Shown here piece by piece: positions 54,888 to 63,194 of a stretch of 64,000 bases of DNA (its first letter is position 1; each line of letters begins with the position of its first letter). The stretch covers positions 1-64,000 of the forward strand of contig NZ_WBVP01000002.1 of assembly GCF_008933155.1 (NCBI RefSeq). The letters are read 5' to 3'. This DNA is from Aliivibrio finisterrensis (GTDB lineage Bacteria; Pseudomonadota; Gammaproteobacteria; Enterobacterales; Vibrionaceae). The position numbers were made by a program, and so were the translations under genes. The notes beneath the pieces are model-generated. The model had not been told where the DNA came from. It saw only the letters and a list, made by a program, of their open reading frames with translations, and searched no databases.

Positions 54888-55367
54888 ATGAGTACATTAA
54901 TTGCCATTGCCATTACTACAGGTATCCTTTCAGGCCTTTGGGGCTGGGTAGCAGTAAGCTTAGGCTTATTAAGTTGGGCTGGTTTTCTTGGTTGCACTAC
55001 CTACTTCGCCTCTCCTGTTGATGGAATAAAAGGCATAGGATTAAGCATTGCGACAAATCTTAGTGGTGTATTTTGGGCTATGGTCATCATCAAACTTTCT
55101 TCAATGGTAAGCCTAGAGATCATCGGTTATGTCATTACTGCTATTGTTGCTTTCTTTATGTGTGCACAAGCAAAGAAGAGTTGGTTAAGCTTTATCCCCG
55201 GTACCTTTATTGGTTCGTGTGCAACCTTCGCTTCAAATGGTAATTGGCAGCTTGTTATTCCATCTCTAATCTTGGGTATTGTATTTGCATATGTAATGAA
55301 GACATCTGGTTTGTGGCTAAAAGAAAAATTAGAAAATAATAAATTGACGGCAGTGAACAAAAACTAA
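54888..55367 (+). CDS. DUF1097-family membrane protein (YcdZ-like)
   Basis: A 159-residue inner membrane protein with five hydrophobic segments; GLWGWVAVSLGLLSWAGFLG and TYFASPVDGIKGIGLSIATN are typical of the DUF1097/YcdZ family. The C-terminal tail (KEKLENNKLTAVNKN) is hydrophilic. No function is known. It stands alone behind a palindromic operator and ends in a terminator. Confidence 0.8.
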   Translation: MSTLIAIAITTGILSGLWGWVAVSLGLLSWAGFLGCTTYFASPVDGIKGIGLSIATNLSGVFWAMVIIKLSSMVSLEIIGYVITAIVAFFMCAQAKKSWLSFIPGTFIGSCATFASNGNWQLVIPSLILGIVFAYVMKTSGLWLKEKLENNKLTAVNKN

Positions 55368-55386
55368 ATAGAAAATCACAATTCAG

Positions 55387-55433
55387 AAAAAGCCTCTTAA
55401 TTAGTCTAATGATAACTAGTGAGAGGCTTTTTA
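55387..55433 (+). terminator. Terminator after the YcdZ-like gene
   Basis: AAAAAGCCTCT and AGAGGCTTTTT pair across a 25-base loop; T-run follows. Confidence 0.8.
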
Positions 55434-55580
55434 TTCATCCTTGAATACTTTCCTGAGCTTCTAGTGTTGTAAAGTGACAAAATGGATTTAAACACATTTC
55501 ATAACTTTAAAAACAATCACTTATGAGACATCTTTGTAAATATATTCAAAAAAGAAGATTATTTTATAACTGACAAATAC

Positions 55581-55616
55581 AAAAACGCCGCTTGATATTG
55601 CTATCAAGCGGCGTTC
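55581..55616 (-). terminator. Terminator of the tRNA cluster
   Basis: AACGCCGCTTGATA and TATCAAGCGGCGTT form a long GC-rich stem followed by TTTTG on the minus strand, just beyond tRNA-Asn. Confidence 0.88.
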
Positions 55617-55623
55617 TTAAAGG

Positions 55624-55699
55624 TGGCTCCCTTTGCTGGACTTGAACCAGCGACATACGGATTAACAGTCCGCCGTTCTACCAACTGAACTAAAAGGGA
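55624..55699 (-). tRNA. tRNA-Asn (anticodon GTT)
   Basis: 76 bases on the minus strand with encoded CCA. The anticodon stem-loop GGACTGTTAATCC gives GTT; acceptor stem TCCCTTT/AAAGGGA with discriminator G, D-loop AGTTCAGTTGGTAGA and T-loop GGTTCAAGTCC are all present. Last gene of the Ser-Thr-Asn cluster. Confidence 0.96.
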
Positions 55700-55729
55700 A
55701 TAGGTTTTACATCTCATAAAGAGAAAAGA

Positions 55730-55805
<76 letters not shown>

Positions 55806-55854
55806 ACACTATATCTTTTGTCATCATCAAGCTAACTTAGCTCAATAATAAATG

Positions 55855-55945
55855 TGGTGGAGGGATAGGGATTTGAACCCTAGAACCGCTATTAACGGTT
55901 GCCGGTTTTCAAGACCGGTGCTTTCGACCACTCAGCCATCCCTCC
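55855..55945 (-). tRNA. tRNA-Ser (anticodon TGA)
   Basis: 91 bases on the minus strand with encoded CCA and the long variable arm of serine tRNAs (AACCGTTAATAGCGGTT). The anticodon loop CTTGAAA gives TGA; acceptor stem GGAGGGA/TCCCTCC. First gene of the cluster. Confidence 0.96.
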
Positions 55946-56150
55946 ACGGGACTCTTCTGAAGCATCTGCCTCATCAAGTGATGTCGCGCATTATAGAGAA
56001 AATGAGATCAGGCGCAAGTCTTTTTTTTAAATAAATCACAACTGTCTATTACTTATACGATTAGTTTAATATATAGTCAAAGATAGGCAAAAAACTCAAA
56101 TAAGTAGATAATAGCTAAATCACAAAATAGTATATAAAGAAGGAATGAAT

Positions 56151-56477
56151 ATGATAAATCTAAAAAAACTAGAAGAAATGTTTGAAGAAGAGCATGAGTT
56201 TATCCAGCAACTCTTTCAGCTTTACCTAGATGAGCATCAGTCAGTACCTCAATTAATTAATGCACAGTATAGTGCAGATAACCGAACCGCTTTATTTCAT
56301 ACCCTGCATACGTTAAAGGGGGCGCTCAGTTCCCTCTGCGAAGAAAGTGTAATCTCTGATATTGAAAAAAGCGAAATACAACTTAAAAACAATCTGCTAC
56401 CATCTTCAGAGAGCATTAACAATATAATTACAGGATTAAATAAAGTCTCCCTACAAATTGAAGAATTTCTCGCCTAA
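56151..56477 (+). CDS. Histidine phosphotransfer (Hpt) domain protein
   Basis: A 108-residue single-domain Hpt protein; the phospho-accepting histidine is in LFHTLHTLKGALSSL (HxLKG motif). It begins MINLKKLEEMFEEEHEFIQQ, and the ATG at 56151 has AAGGA six bases upstream, while the ATG at 56145 is too close to it. It would pass phosphate between a hybrid kinase and a response regulator; the receiver protein at 60692 is a candidate partner but not adjacent. Confidence 0.85.
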   Translation: MINLKKLEEMFEEEHEFIQQLFQLYLDEHQSVPQLINAQYSADNRTALFHTLHTLKGALSSLCEESVISDIEKSEIQLKNNLLPSSESINNIITGLNKVSLQIEEFLA

Positions 56478-56500
56478 TTAATTTACATAATATCTGGTAA

Positions 56501-58051
56501 TCATTCCATTACACTATGCTTCAGAGACCAATTAATGATTTCATTAATAGGTTGTGGCTTATTAATATAATAACCTTGAACATAATCACAACTCAATTGT
56601 TGTAATTCAATAAGCAGCTGCTCATCTTCGATTCCTTCAGCTACGACTGTGCATCCTAAGTTGTGAGCAAGATAAATAGTAGATGCTACAATTGCATAAT
56701 CACTATTACCAACAAGCATGTTTCTAATAAAAGACTGATCTATTTTAATTTGATTAAAGGCCAAAACTCTTAATAGAGATAAAGAAGAATACCCTGTTCC
56801 AAAATCATCAATACTTATATAAAAACCTAATTCTGATAATTTTGATAAAATTAAATAGGCAGCATCAACATCAGACATTAAGGCACTTTCTGTTATTTCC
56901 AGTATCATACTAGAAGGTTCAAGTTGTTTATTTGTCACCATATTAAACAATTGATTATATAAATCGTTATCATACAAGTCCAATGACGATATATTTATGT
57001 GAACCTGATAATTTAAATTATGATCTCTAAAAGTCCTTATATCTATTGCAGCCTGAGATACAACCCATTGTGTAATTTCTTTAATATAATGATTTTTTTC
57101 AGCAATTAATATAAATTTATCAGGAGGGATCATACTCCCATCTTTCTGCGGCCAACGAATCAAAGCCTCATACCCATGCAGTGTTTTATCAATACTATTT
57201 ACTATTGGCTGATAATATAGTTCAAACTCTTTACTTGGAATGGCATATACTAACTTACTTAAAATATCCACTTCATCATTAATTGAACGAGCAAAGTTAT
57301 CTGAATAATAATCAATAACTAACCCTAATTTTTTCGCTTTATAGCAAGCAATGTCTGCTCGCTTAAGTATTTCATCGGCATCAGTTATATCATTTGAATA
57401 AATTACATTACCAATAATAGGCTGGAGTATATAGTTTCTGTTTTTTATTTTTATTGGTTTAATTAACAACTCATATATTCCTAAAGCAAAACTATCAATC
57501 TTACCTTTGTCTATGTAATTACCAATAATTATTATTTGGTTTCCATCGTAAAAGATTGGTACGTTACGATTATTCCTGTATTTCTTTACTAACAACGAAG
57601 CATAAGATAATAATATTTTAAATGTTTTATAAGATGAATACTCAATAATAGACGTATGGTTTTTAATTTTAATTTTTGTTATATTGAAATCTTTCTTTTC
57701 TTTTATTCTATCACTGATTATATCTCTGTATATCAATTCTTTGCTTTTATTTTCTAGGTTTGATTTTATATTATCACTCTTACTTTTAAATAAAATAAAA
57801 ATAAACAAAACTTGAGTTAAAAGGGTAACTATAGTTATAACTTCAAAATAATTATAACTATTAACCCAACTTTCCAAAATAAAACTCTCTATATAAACAT
57901 AAACAAAGGAATAAAAAAACACCCCCAAAATAGTTACTATTCTCTTTAAATAAACATTATCAATGATAAATTCGAAAATCTTACTCGATAAAAAAACAAA
58001 AGATATTAAGTTACAAAATAACAATAACTTTAATATTATCCCACTCTCCAT
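56501..58051 (-). CDS. Membrane EAL-domain c-di-GMP phosphodiesterase with degenerate GGDEF
   Basis: A 516-residue protein. Three hydrophobic segments fill the first 95 residues; a degenerate GGDEF domain follows (about 130-250; YDGNQ in place of the GGDEF motif, but DEILKRADIACYKAKKLG is kept); then a complete EAL domain from about 265: YEALIRW, the metal-binding HINISS and ILEITES, DDFGTGYSSLSLLRVLAFNQ and VVAEGIED are all intact. It should hydrolyse c-di-GMP. Runs convergent with the Hpt gene. Composition is notably AT-rich. Confidence 0.9.
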   Translation of the reverse strand: MESGIILKLLLFCNLISFVFLSSKIFEFIIDNVYLKRIVTILGVFFYSFVYVYIESFILESWVNSYNYFEVITIVTLLTQVLFIFILFKSKSDNIKSNLENKSKELIYRDIISDRIKEKKDFNITKIKIKNHTSIIEYSSYKTFKILLSYASLLVKKYRNNRNVPIFYDGNQIIIIGNYIDKGKIDSFALGIYELLIKPIKIKNRNYILQPIIGNVIYSNDITDADEILKRADIACYKAKKLGLVIDYYSDNFARSINDEVDILSKLVYAIPSKEFELYYQPIVNSIDKTLHGYEALIRWPQKDGSMIPPDKFILIAEKNHYIKEITQWVVSQAAIDIRTFRDHNLNYQVHINISSLDLYDNDLYNQLFNMVTNKQLEPSSMILEITESALMSDVDAAYLILSKLSELGFYISIDDFGTGYSSLSLLRVLAFNQIKIDQSFIRNMLVGNSDYAIVASTIYLAHNLGCTVVAEGIEDEQLLIELQQLSCDYVQGYYINKPQPINEIINWSLKHSVME

Positions 58052-58118
58052 AAAGACAACCTTAATACATATTCAACACATGATTATAATAAAGATTAAA
58101 CAGAATATAATTCACTTT

Positions 58119-58499
58119 TTAAATATATCGTTTACAAAGTGTTTCTGCTTGTTTTATGCCTAACTTTTCATTTGATAAATCTAAATTTTCATATAACTCT
58201 TTCAACATCTTAATCTCACAGTAAAAAACTCCATATCGATTCAAAATAGAGAGACAAACTACTCGTGAGCAATGAAATAATGCACTTTTAAACGACTCTT
58301 TAACCCACCATACAGCATAAGTGGGAAAGCGGCACCCTAACTCTGGATTAAATAAATCAATTGTTTTTATTAAATCAAAATTTGCTTCCGCTTTGTCAGT
58401 AAGAATCTGATACCGACTTATTTCATTTAAATATATAGCGTATGAACCTTGTTTATCTTTTGTATTGAATAGTTTCTTGTTAAGTTCCAAGTACTCCAT
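58119..58499 (-). CDS. Truncated sigma-70-family protein (RpoS-like), probably a remnant
   Basis: A 126-residue frame. SYAIYLNEISRYQILT resembles region 1.2 of RpoS-type sigma factors and LIKTIDLFNPELGCRFPTYA, VWWVKESF resembles region 2.2-2.4 (RpoS: [28 protein letters not shown]). The roughly 50 residues between these segments and all of regions 3 and 4 are missing. It could bind core polymerase or -10 DNA weakly, but a decayed gene is more likely. Aliivibrio carries an RpoS-like factor, RpoQ; this may derive from such a paralogue. Confidence 0.55.
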   Translation of the reverse strand: MEYLELNKKLFNTKDKQGSYAIYLNEISRYQILTDKAEANFDLIKTIDLFNPELGCRFPTYAVWWVKESFKSALFHCSRVVCLSILNRYGVFYCEIKMLKELYENLDLSNEKLGIKQAETLCKRYI

Positions 58500-59348
58500 A
58501 ACCTACCCTTGTAGCCACTTTTAATTATTATAATAAAATATTTTTTATACTATGGTATAAAAATGAACAAGCCACAATGACCATATATAGGAATCGGTGT
58601 ATTTATGTAATCAACATCACATTTAGTTAACACTGCATATTAAATATGAGACAACAAATATATTGACATCATACATTCTGCAAAAAATAGCTCTATAATT
58701 CAGACCAGTTTCATAAGTAAAGAACCTAAATTGTCTTAAAGCTAGTGTCGACTTTGCTCCATCCAATGTGTTCAAACTAGTATTTGCTTTATTTTTACCA
58801 TTTGAATCAGTCAATTTGACGATCATATTTAGTTTTGAGCATAAATTTCCTTTCTAGCGAGAGCATCATACATATTACCACTTAAAGAACATGTTTAGAT
58901 AATCACGGTTAAAAACCAAGAGTCTAACGTTATCAATTGCCTTTATTTGGGCCAATTATTCTCAGTGACACATAGAGCAAAAAGTTGATGCCATATTCGT
59001 AAATTATGCTTAGTCATCATTGCTGGTTTAAACGTAGTCATATGTTTCTAATTGGCATTCTTGTTGACGAGACCATATCTCTCATTACCTGACTGTAGAT
59101 TAAAATAATCTACGGAAAAGATGAATGTGATTAATTATATTGATAGTAATCGATTAGTTTGAGATGTTAAAACGTTTGTTAGTGTCTGAAAAAGCTAATT
59201 ATTTTCAGCTTCAACAGATAACGAGAATTTAAGAGTAATTCGGTACTACCTTATTATTAAAAATAATTCGCAACAAATTTAAATTTTATGTCCTAAACTG
59301 TTTACTAAGGTAGATGAAACTTATCACATTAAATTAAGGTACTAGGTT
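58500..59348. other. Long AT-rich gap
   Basis: In 849 bases I find no convincing gene. A 67-codon minus-strand frame at 58623-58826 has no recognised match and no ribosome binding site. The region probably includes the promoter of the OmpA-like gene and remains of lost genes too degraded to name. Confidence 0.5.
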
Positions 59349-60308
59349 ATGAAAAAGACACTTACTATTCTTACTACCCTTGCATTGTTCGTATCTAACT
59401 TACTGTATGCAAACCCCTACTTAGGGTTCAAATTAGGTTATACATGGCTACCCGATAAGTGCTATACAGGTAAAGTGTGCGTTGATAATAGCTCTACGGC
59501 TACCGGATTATTTGGAGGCTATAGCTTTAATGACATAGTAGACTTTGAGATGGGTTATGACTTTTTAGGAGATGCCGGCCTTGCCAGTACAAACGTAAGA
59601 GTCCTAACCTTAGCACCAAAAATAAATTATAATTTAACAGATAAAATAGACCTATATGGTAAATTTGGAGTTGGTTATGCTAATTATGGCCCTAGCTCTG
59701 ATAGTTCATTTCTTGGTGCGCTGGGACTGGAATATATCGTAATGAAAAATGGTTCAATCCGATTTGAATATCAAGCTTTAACTGATATTAATAATAACAT
59801 TGTAAGTACATATACTAACACTGCGTCAATTGGGTTTTCTTATCACTTCGGTACTAGTGAAAAACTGGCACAGCCTAGTGTTAAATCTCAACCTGAAGTT
59901 AAATCTCAACCTGAAGTTGAATCTGAAGCAGAAGAAGTTATTATCGCAATCGCAGTAACTGACTATATTGAAAACCAACGACTTGGTACCGTGTTATTTG
60001 CCTCTGGAAGCGCTGAGATTAATGATACTAGCGCATTGCTTTATACTATCGAACTCCTAACTCAATCCCCTCAATATCATATAAATATTATAGGTCATAC
60101 CGATTCAATTGGAACAGCCCAATATAATAAATTTTTATCACTACAAAGAGCTCGTTCAGTCGCAGATAAACTAATAGAGGAAGGAGTAGAACCTGAACAA
60201 ATATCAGTCAAAGGAATGGGTTATACTGATCCGATAGCAAGTAATGATACAAAAGAAGGCCGTGCCAAAAATCGCCGTGTGGACATAATTTTATCAGATG
60301 AAAAATAA
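59349..60308 (+). CDS. OmpA-family outer membrane protein
   Basis: A 319-residue protein with signal peptide (MKKTLTILTTLALFVSNLLY, cleavage after ANP), an eight-strand OmpA-like beta-barrel (about residues 22-175, with a Cys pair in WLPDKCYTGKVCVDN), a linker with the repeat KSQPEVKSQPEVESEAEE, and a C-terminal OmpA peptidoglycan-binding domain (IIGHTDSIGTAQYNKFLSLQ, RARSVADKL, GRAKNRRVDIIL). It anchors the outer membrane to peptidoglycan and may serve adhesion. Followed by a terminator. Confidence 0.9.
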   Translation: MKKTLTILTTLALFVSNLLYANPYLGFKLGYTWLPDKCYTGKVCVDNSSTATGLFGGYSFNDIVDFEMGYDFLGDAGLASTNVRVLTLAPKINYNLTDKIDLYGKFGVGYANYGPSSDSSFLGALGLEYIVMKNGSIRFEYQALTDINNNIVSTYTNTASIGFSYHFGTSEKLAQPSVKSQPEVKSQPEVESEAEEVIIAIAVTDYIENQRLGTVLFASGSAEINDTSALLYTIELLTQSPQYHINIIGHTDSIGTAQYNKFLSLQRARSVADKLIEEGVEPEQISVKGMGYTDPIASNDTKEGRAKNRRVDIILSDEK

Positions 60309-60691
60309 CTTTAACATTAGAACTGTATTCTTTTTCAAGTCGAGTAACTTAACGCTCGGCTTCTTTTCTTTCTACTGAGATACGATACACAATTACTCTT
60401 TATCGCCCAAACTGGTTAAATTTTAACAGTGACAACTACCCTGCCAGATAGGGAAATCGTGCTGATGTTTATCAGATTGACGTGGTTCCTGGTTAGGTTG
60501 GAATTGCTAGAACAACACCAGATTGGAGTTAAAATGTGTAGAGAATTAGGCGCTTAAGTACCAATCAAGAAAGTTATTTTGAGAGAGTTAACAAACCAGA
60601 TTAATTATCATTGATATCGATTAGGTTTTTATAGTATAGATGTTAATAACAAGGAAAAACCGAGATATACATAGGTAAGGAAGGTAACATT
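60309..60691. other. Gap between the OmpA-like gene and the REC regulator
   Basis: A 40-codon plus-strand frame ending LLEQHQIGVKMCRELGA-stop is open at about 60430-60555 but has no start or match; otherwise nothing but the terminator at 60337-60370. Confidence 0.4.
60337..60370 (+). terminator. Terminator after the OmpA-like gene
   Basis: AAGTCGAG and CTCGGCTT pair (one G-U) around TAACTTAACG and are followed by CTTTTCTTT. Confidence 0.7.
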
Positions 60692-62434
60692 ATGCATTTA
60701 TCTGATAATGTCAATAATATAAAAAAAATGGATAGCATTAACATTCTAATTATCGACAATTGTCAAGTCTTCTCGTTAAGTCTTTCCAAGATGCTAATGT
60801 TATTAGGTTTCAAATCAATACATTGCGCTTATTCCTATCAACAAGCAATTCGTATGTGTTCAAAAAAACACTACTCCATATTATTTATTGATTACCATTT
60901 GGAACAGGATTTGAATGGCTCAGAGCTTTATGATTTATTAAAAGATAAAGGCTTTATTGAGTCTTGTAGTAGATTAATCACTATATCTGGTGACAATACA
61001 ACCCAAACCGTACTGAGCACCCTATCAAAAGGGAATGGTGAGTACCTCTGCAAGCCTGTTAGTAAAGCAATTCTAAATAATAAAATGGTAAACGCTTGTC
61101 AAGAGTATAAAATGTTCAGCTATTTATATAATTTAAAGAAAAATAGCTATAACCTAGAATCACTCAAAGCACATACTATCTTTTTAGCTAAAAGCAAAAA
61201 TATAAATGAACTCGACCAATTTTTATTTGACTTGTTTACCCATGATGAAAAAGATTGTCTACTTAAACTTTGTAATGAACCGGAATTTGTCAATAGACGA
61301 AACTACATTCTAAAAAAACTGCAGTTAGAAGCAGATCTTAACGTTAGAAGACAAAGTGAACTTATAGAATCGGCGGAATCTCTTTGCCGTATATATCCAT
61401 TATTCCCATCGGCTTTTGACTTTTTAAGTAGATTACAAACACAACAATCTTGTTATGAAGATGCTCTTTTTTCGGCTCATTCTGCTTTAGAATTAACACC
61501 TAGTATCCCTCATAGAGCACTTAATACATTAAAACTAGCTTTAACTTGTAATAACAAGGTATATTTTATTAAATCTTCACACTTACTCGCCAACCACTTA
61601 CCAATAGCGGATCCTGACTGGTGTTCATACATAGCAGAATGCTTTAATTATTACGATAGCTACATTCAAAACTGTCAATCTGAAAAGGAAAAAAACAACC
61701 TCCTTATTGAACAACAAAATGTCGCCCGCCGTTTTGAGTATCGTTTAACGGAAACTCAAAAAAAACAATTACTAATTTTGCTCAATTTTAGTAAATGTAA
61801 ACGTTTGATAATGGATGGTGATATTATTAAAGCCAAGAAAATTACATTAAAAAGCATACAGCCTTTTTTTGATGATTTGCATCGATTGAATTCCGTTATT
61901 CTAATTGAACTATTGTACTTACTATCCTTTTTTGGCGAACTATGGTTAATCGAAAGAGTTAATTTTATATTAAAAACAAAAAATCACTTTAATATCTATT
62001 GTAAAAATTATTTAAATACTTTAAAAGAAGACGTTGGAATACAAGAATCTATTTTATTACTTTCACAAACCATCATTGAGTTTGATAGAGTTGAAAATAT
62101 TAATTTATCCATTGACATGGTAAATAATAAATTAAACCATTATCAAAATATATTAATTCAATTTCCATATTCTTCAGAAATAATTATTGGGATATTAGAA
62201 TGTTATGTTGCTTTAAGTATAGATAACCCTAAAAAAACAAGCTCTATAGTATCTTTAGTCCAAGGGGTCCCTTTATCTAAAACGTTGATGGAGAGAAGAG
62301 ATAAAGTATTAAAATCATTACATGTTCATGATTTTTTCATTAAAGAACAAAGTGCTATGTTAGGTAATTCAACAATGCCAAAAAAAATTATTCCACAAGA
62401 AGATGTATCATTTAAAATACCTCTCATAAAATAA
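60692..62434 (+). CDS. Receiver-domain protein with helical repeats (VieB-like)
   Basis: A 580-residue cytoplasmic protein. Residues about 15-135 form a receiver domain: NILIIDNCQVFSLSLSKMLM, the phosphoacceptor in ILFIDYHLEQ (Asp near residue 69), ITISGD and YLCKPVS (conserved Lys). The rest is a long alpha-helical region with TPR-like helices (FLSRLQTQQSCYEDALFSAH) and no DNA-binding or enzymatic domain. V. cholerae VieB has the same plan and inhibits the kinase VieS; that role is inferred here. GGAAGG precedes the ATG. The following GAF remnant and EAL gene suggest a c-di-GMP signalling locus. Confidence 0.78.
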   Translation: MHLSDNVNNIKKMDSINILIIDNCQVFSLSLSKMLMLLGFKSIHCAYSYQQAIRMCSKKHYSILFIDYHLEQDLNGSELYDLLKDKGFIESCSRLITISGDNTTQTVLSTLSKGNGEYLCKPVSKAILNNKMVNACQEYKMFSYLYNLKKNSYNLESLKAHTIFLAKSKNINELDQFLFDLFTHDEKDCLLKLCNEPEFVNRRNYILKKLQLEADLNVRRQSELIESAESLCRIYPLFPSAFDFLSRLQTQQSCYEDALFSAHSALELTPSIPHRALNTLKLALTCNNKVYFIKSSHLLANHLPIADPDWCSYIAECFNYYDSYIQNCQSEKEKNNLLIEQQNVARRFEYRLTETQKKQLLILLNFSKCKRLIMDGDIIKAKKITLKSIQPFFDDLHRLNSVILIELLYLLSFFGELWLIERVNFILKTKNHFNIYCKNYLNTLKEDVGIQESILLLSQTIIEFDRVENINLSIDMVNNKLNHYQNILIQFPYSSEIIIGILECYVALSIDNPKKTSSIVSLVQGVPLSKTLMERRDKVLKSLHVHDFFIKEQSAMLGNSTMPKKIIPQEDVSFKIPLIK

Positions 62435-62679
62435 TGGGAAATTATACATCTTATATTATTACCTTTTAAATTCTACTTATTAGACTACACTTAAGGTTAT
62501 TTAATAAAAAGTTGGTCATCAATAGCTTAGGCTTGGCAGTAAATAATTATTATTTATGGCCTCTATGTTAATAATTCATTAAGTTTATTTGATGTATTTA
62601 TTCGAGATTGAGCTTTTATAGTACATTATACCGCTAAATTATAAAGAGATTATCAGATCTAAGACAACTCGGTAATAGA

Positions 62680-63194
62680 ATGAGCTGTTACTATACCAAT
62701 AACAATAAGCAGCTGTTTGTAAATGGATACCCGAACATGCAAAAAGTGTTAACATCTACCATCGACATTCCTAAGAAAATGCAAAATATGCTCGATAGTT
62801 TATCAAATATCATAAATATTCCTTCTGCATTAATTATGAATATTTCTAGTAATGAGCTTAAGATTGTATCATGCAGTTCATCTAAAGAAATGTCTTACCT
62901 TAAAGGTGTGCAAGAACAACTCCATCAAGGATTATATTTTGAGTTTCCTCTATATTGGCCTGACAACACACATTCCGGTAGCTATGTATTCTAGATAAAC
63001 AATGAAATTTATTTTCTGCTGCTTATCAAAAGATGAAAACAACTTATCAATATTCAATCGCAGTTCAGATTAACATTTTGTACCAGCATGCTAATTTACT
63101 TCATCGAAATCAAACTTTGCAAGCTGATGCGGCAAGAGCAACTCAGCAGCCACATGAAATAAAAATCAAATTACCCAAGGAAATTCAATGCTAA
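62680..63194 (+). pseudogene. GAF-domain sensor gene, broken
   Basis: The N-terminal part (MQKVLTSTIDIPKKMQNMLD, SLSNIINIPSALIMNISSNE) is that of GAF-domain sensors found in Vibrio diguanylate cyclases and kinases. After HQGLYFE the sequence jumps to FPLYWPD, the end of the GAF core, so about 40-50 residues are missing; a stop follows at 62992. A further frame (FSAAYQKMKTTYQYSIAVQI, then LLHRNQTLQADAARATQQ) continues to 63194 and overlaps the next gene's start. Deletion, nonsense and frameshift together make a functional product unlikely. Confidence 0.65.

Noticed and set aside
58623..58826. 67-codon minus-strand gene
   Set aside because: No ribosome binding site, no recognisable family and located in long AT-rich DNA where chance frames of this size are expected.
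60430..60555. 40-codon plus-strand frame before the REC regulator
   Set aside because: No start codon and no match; too short to support.
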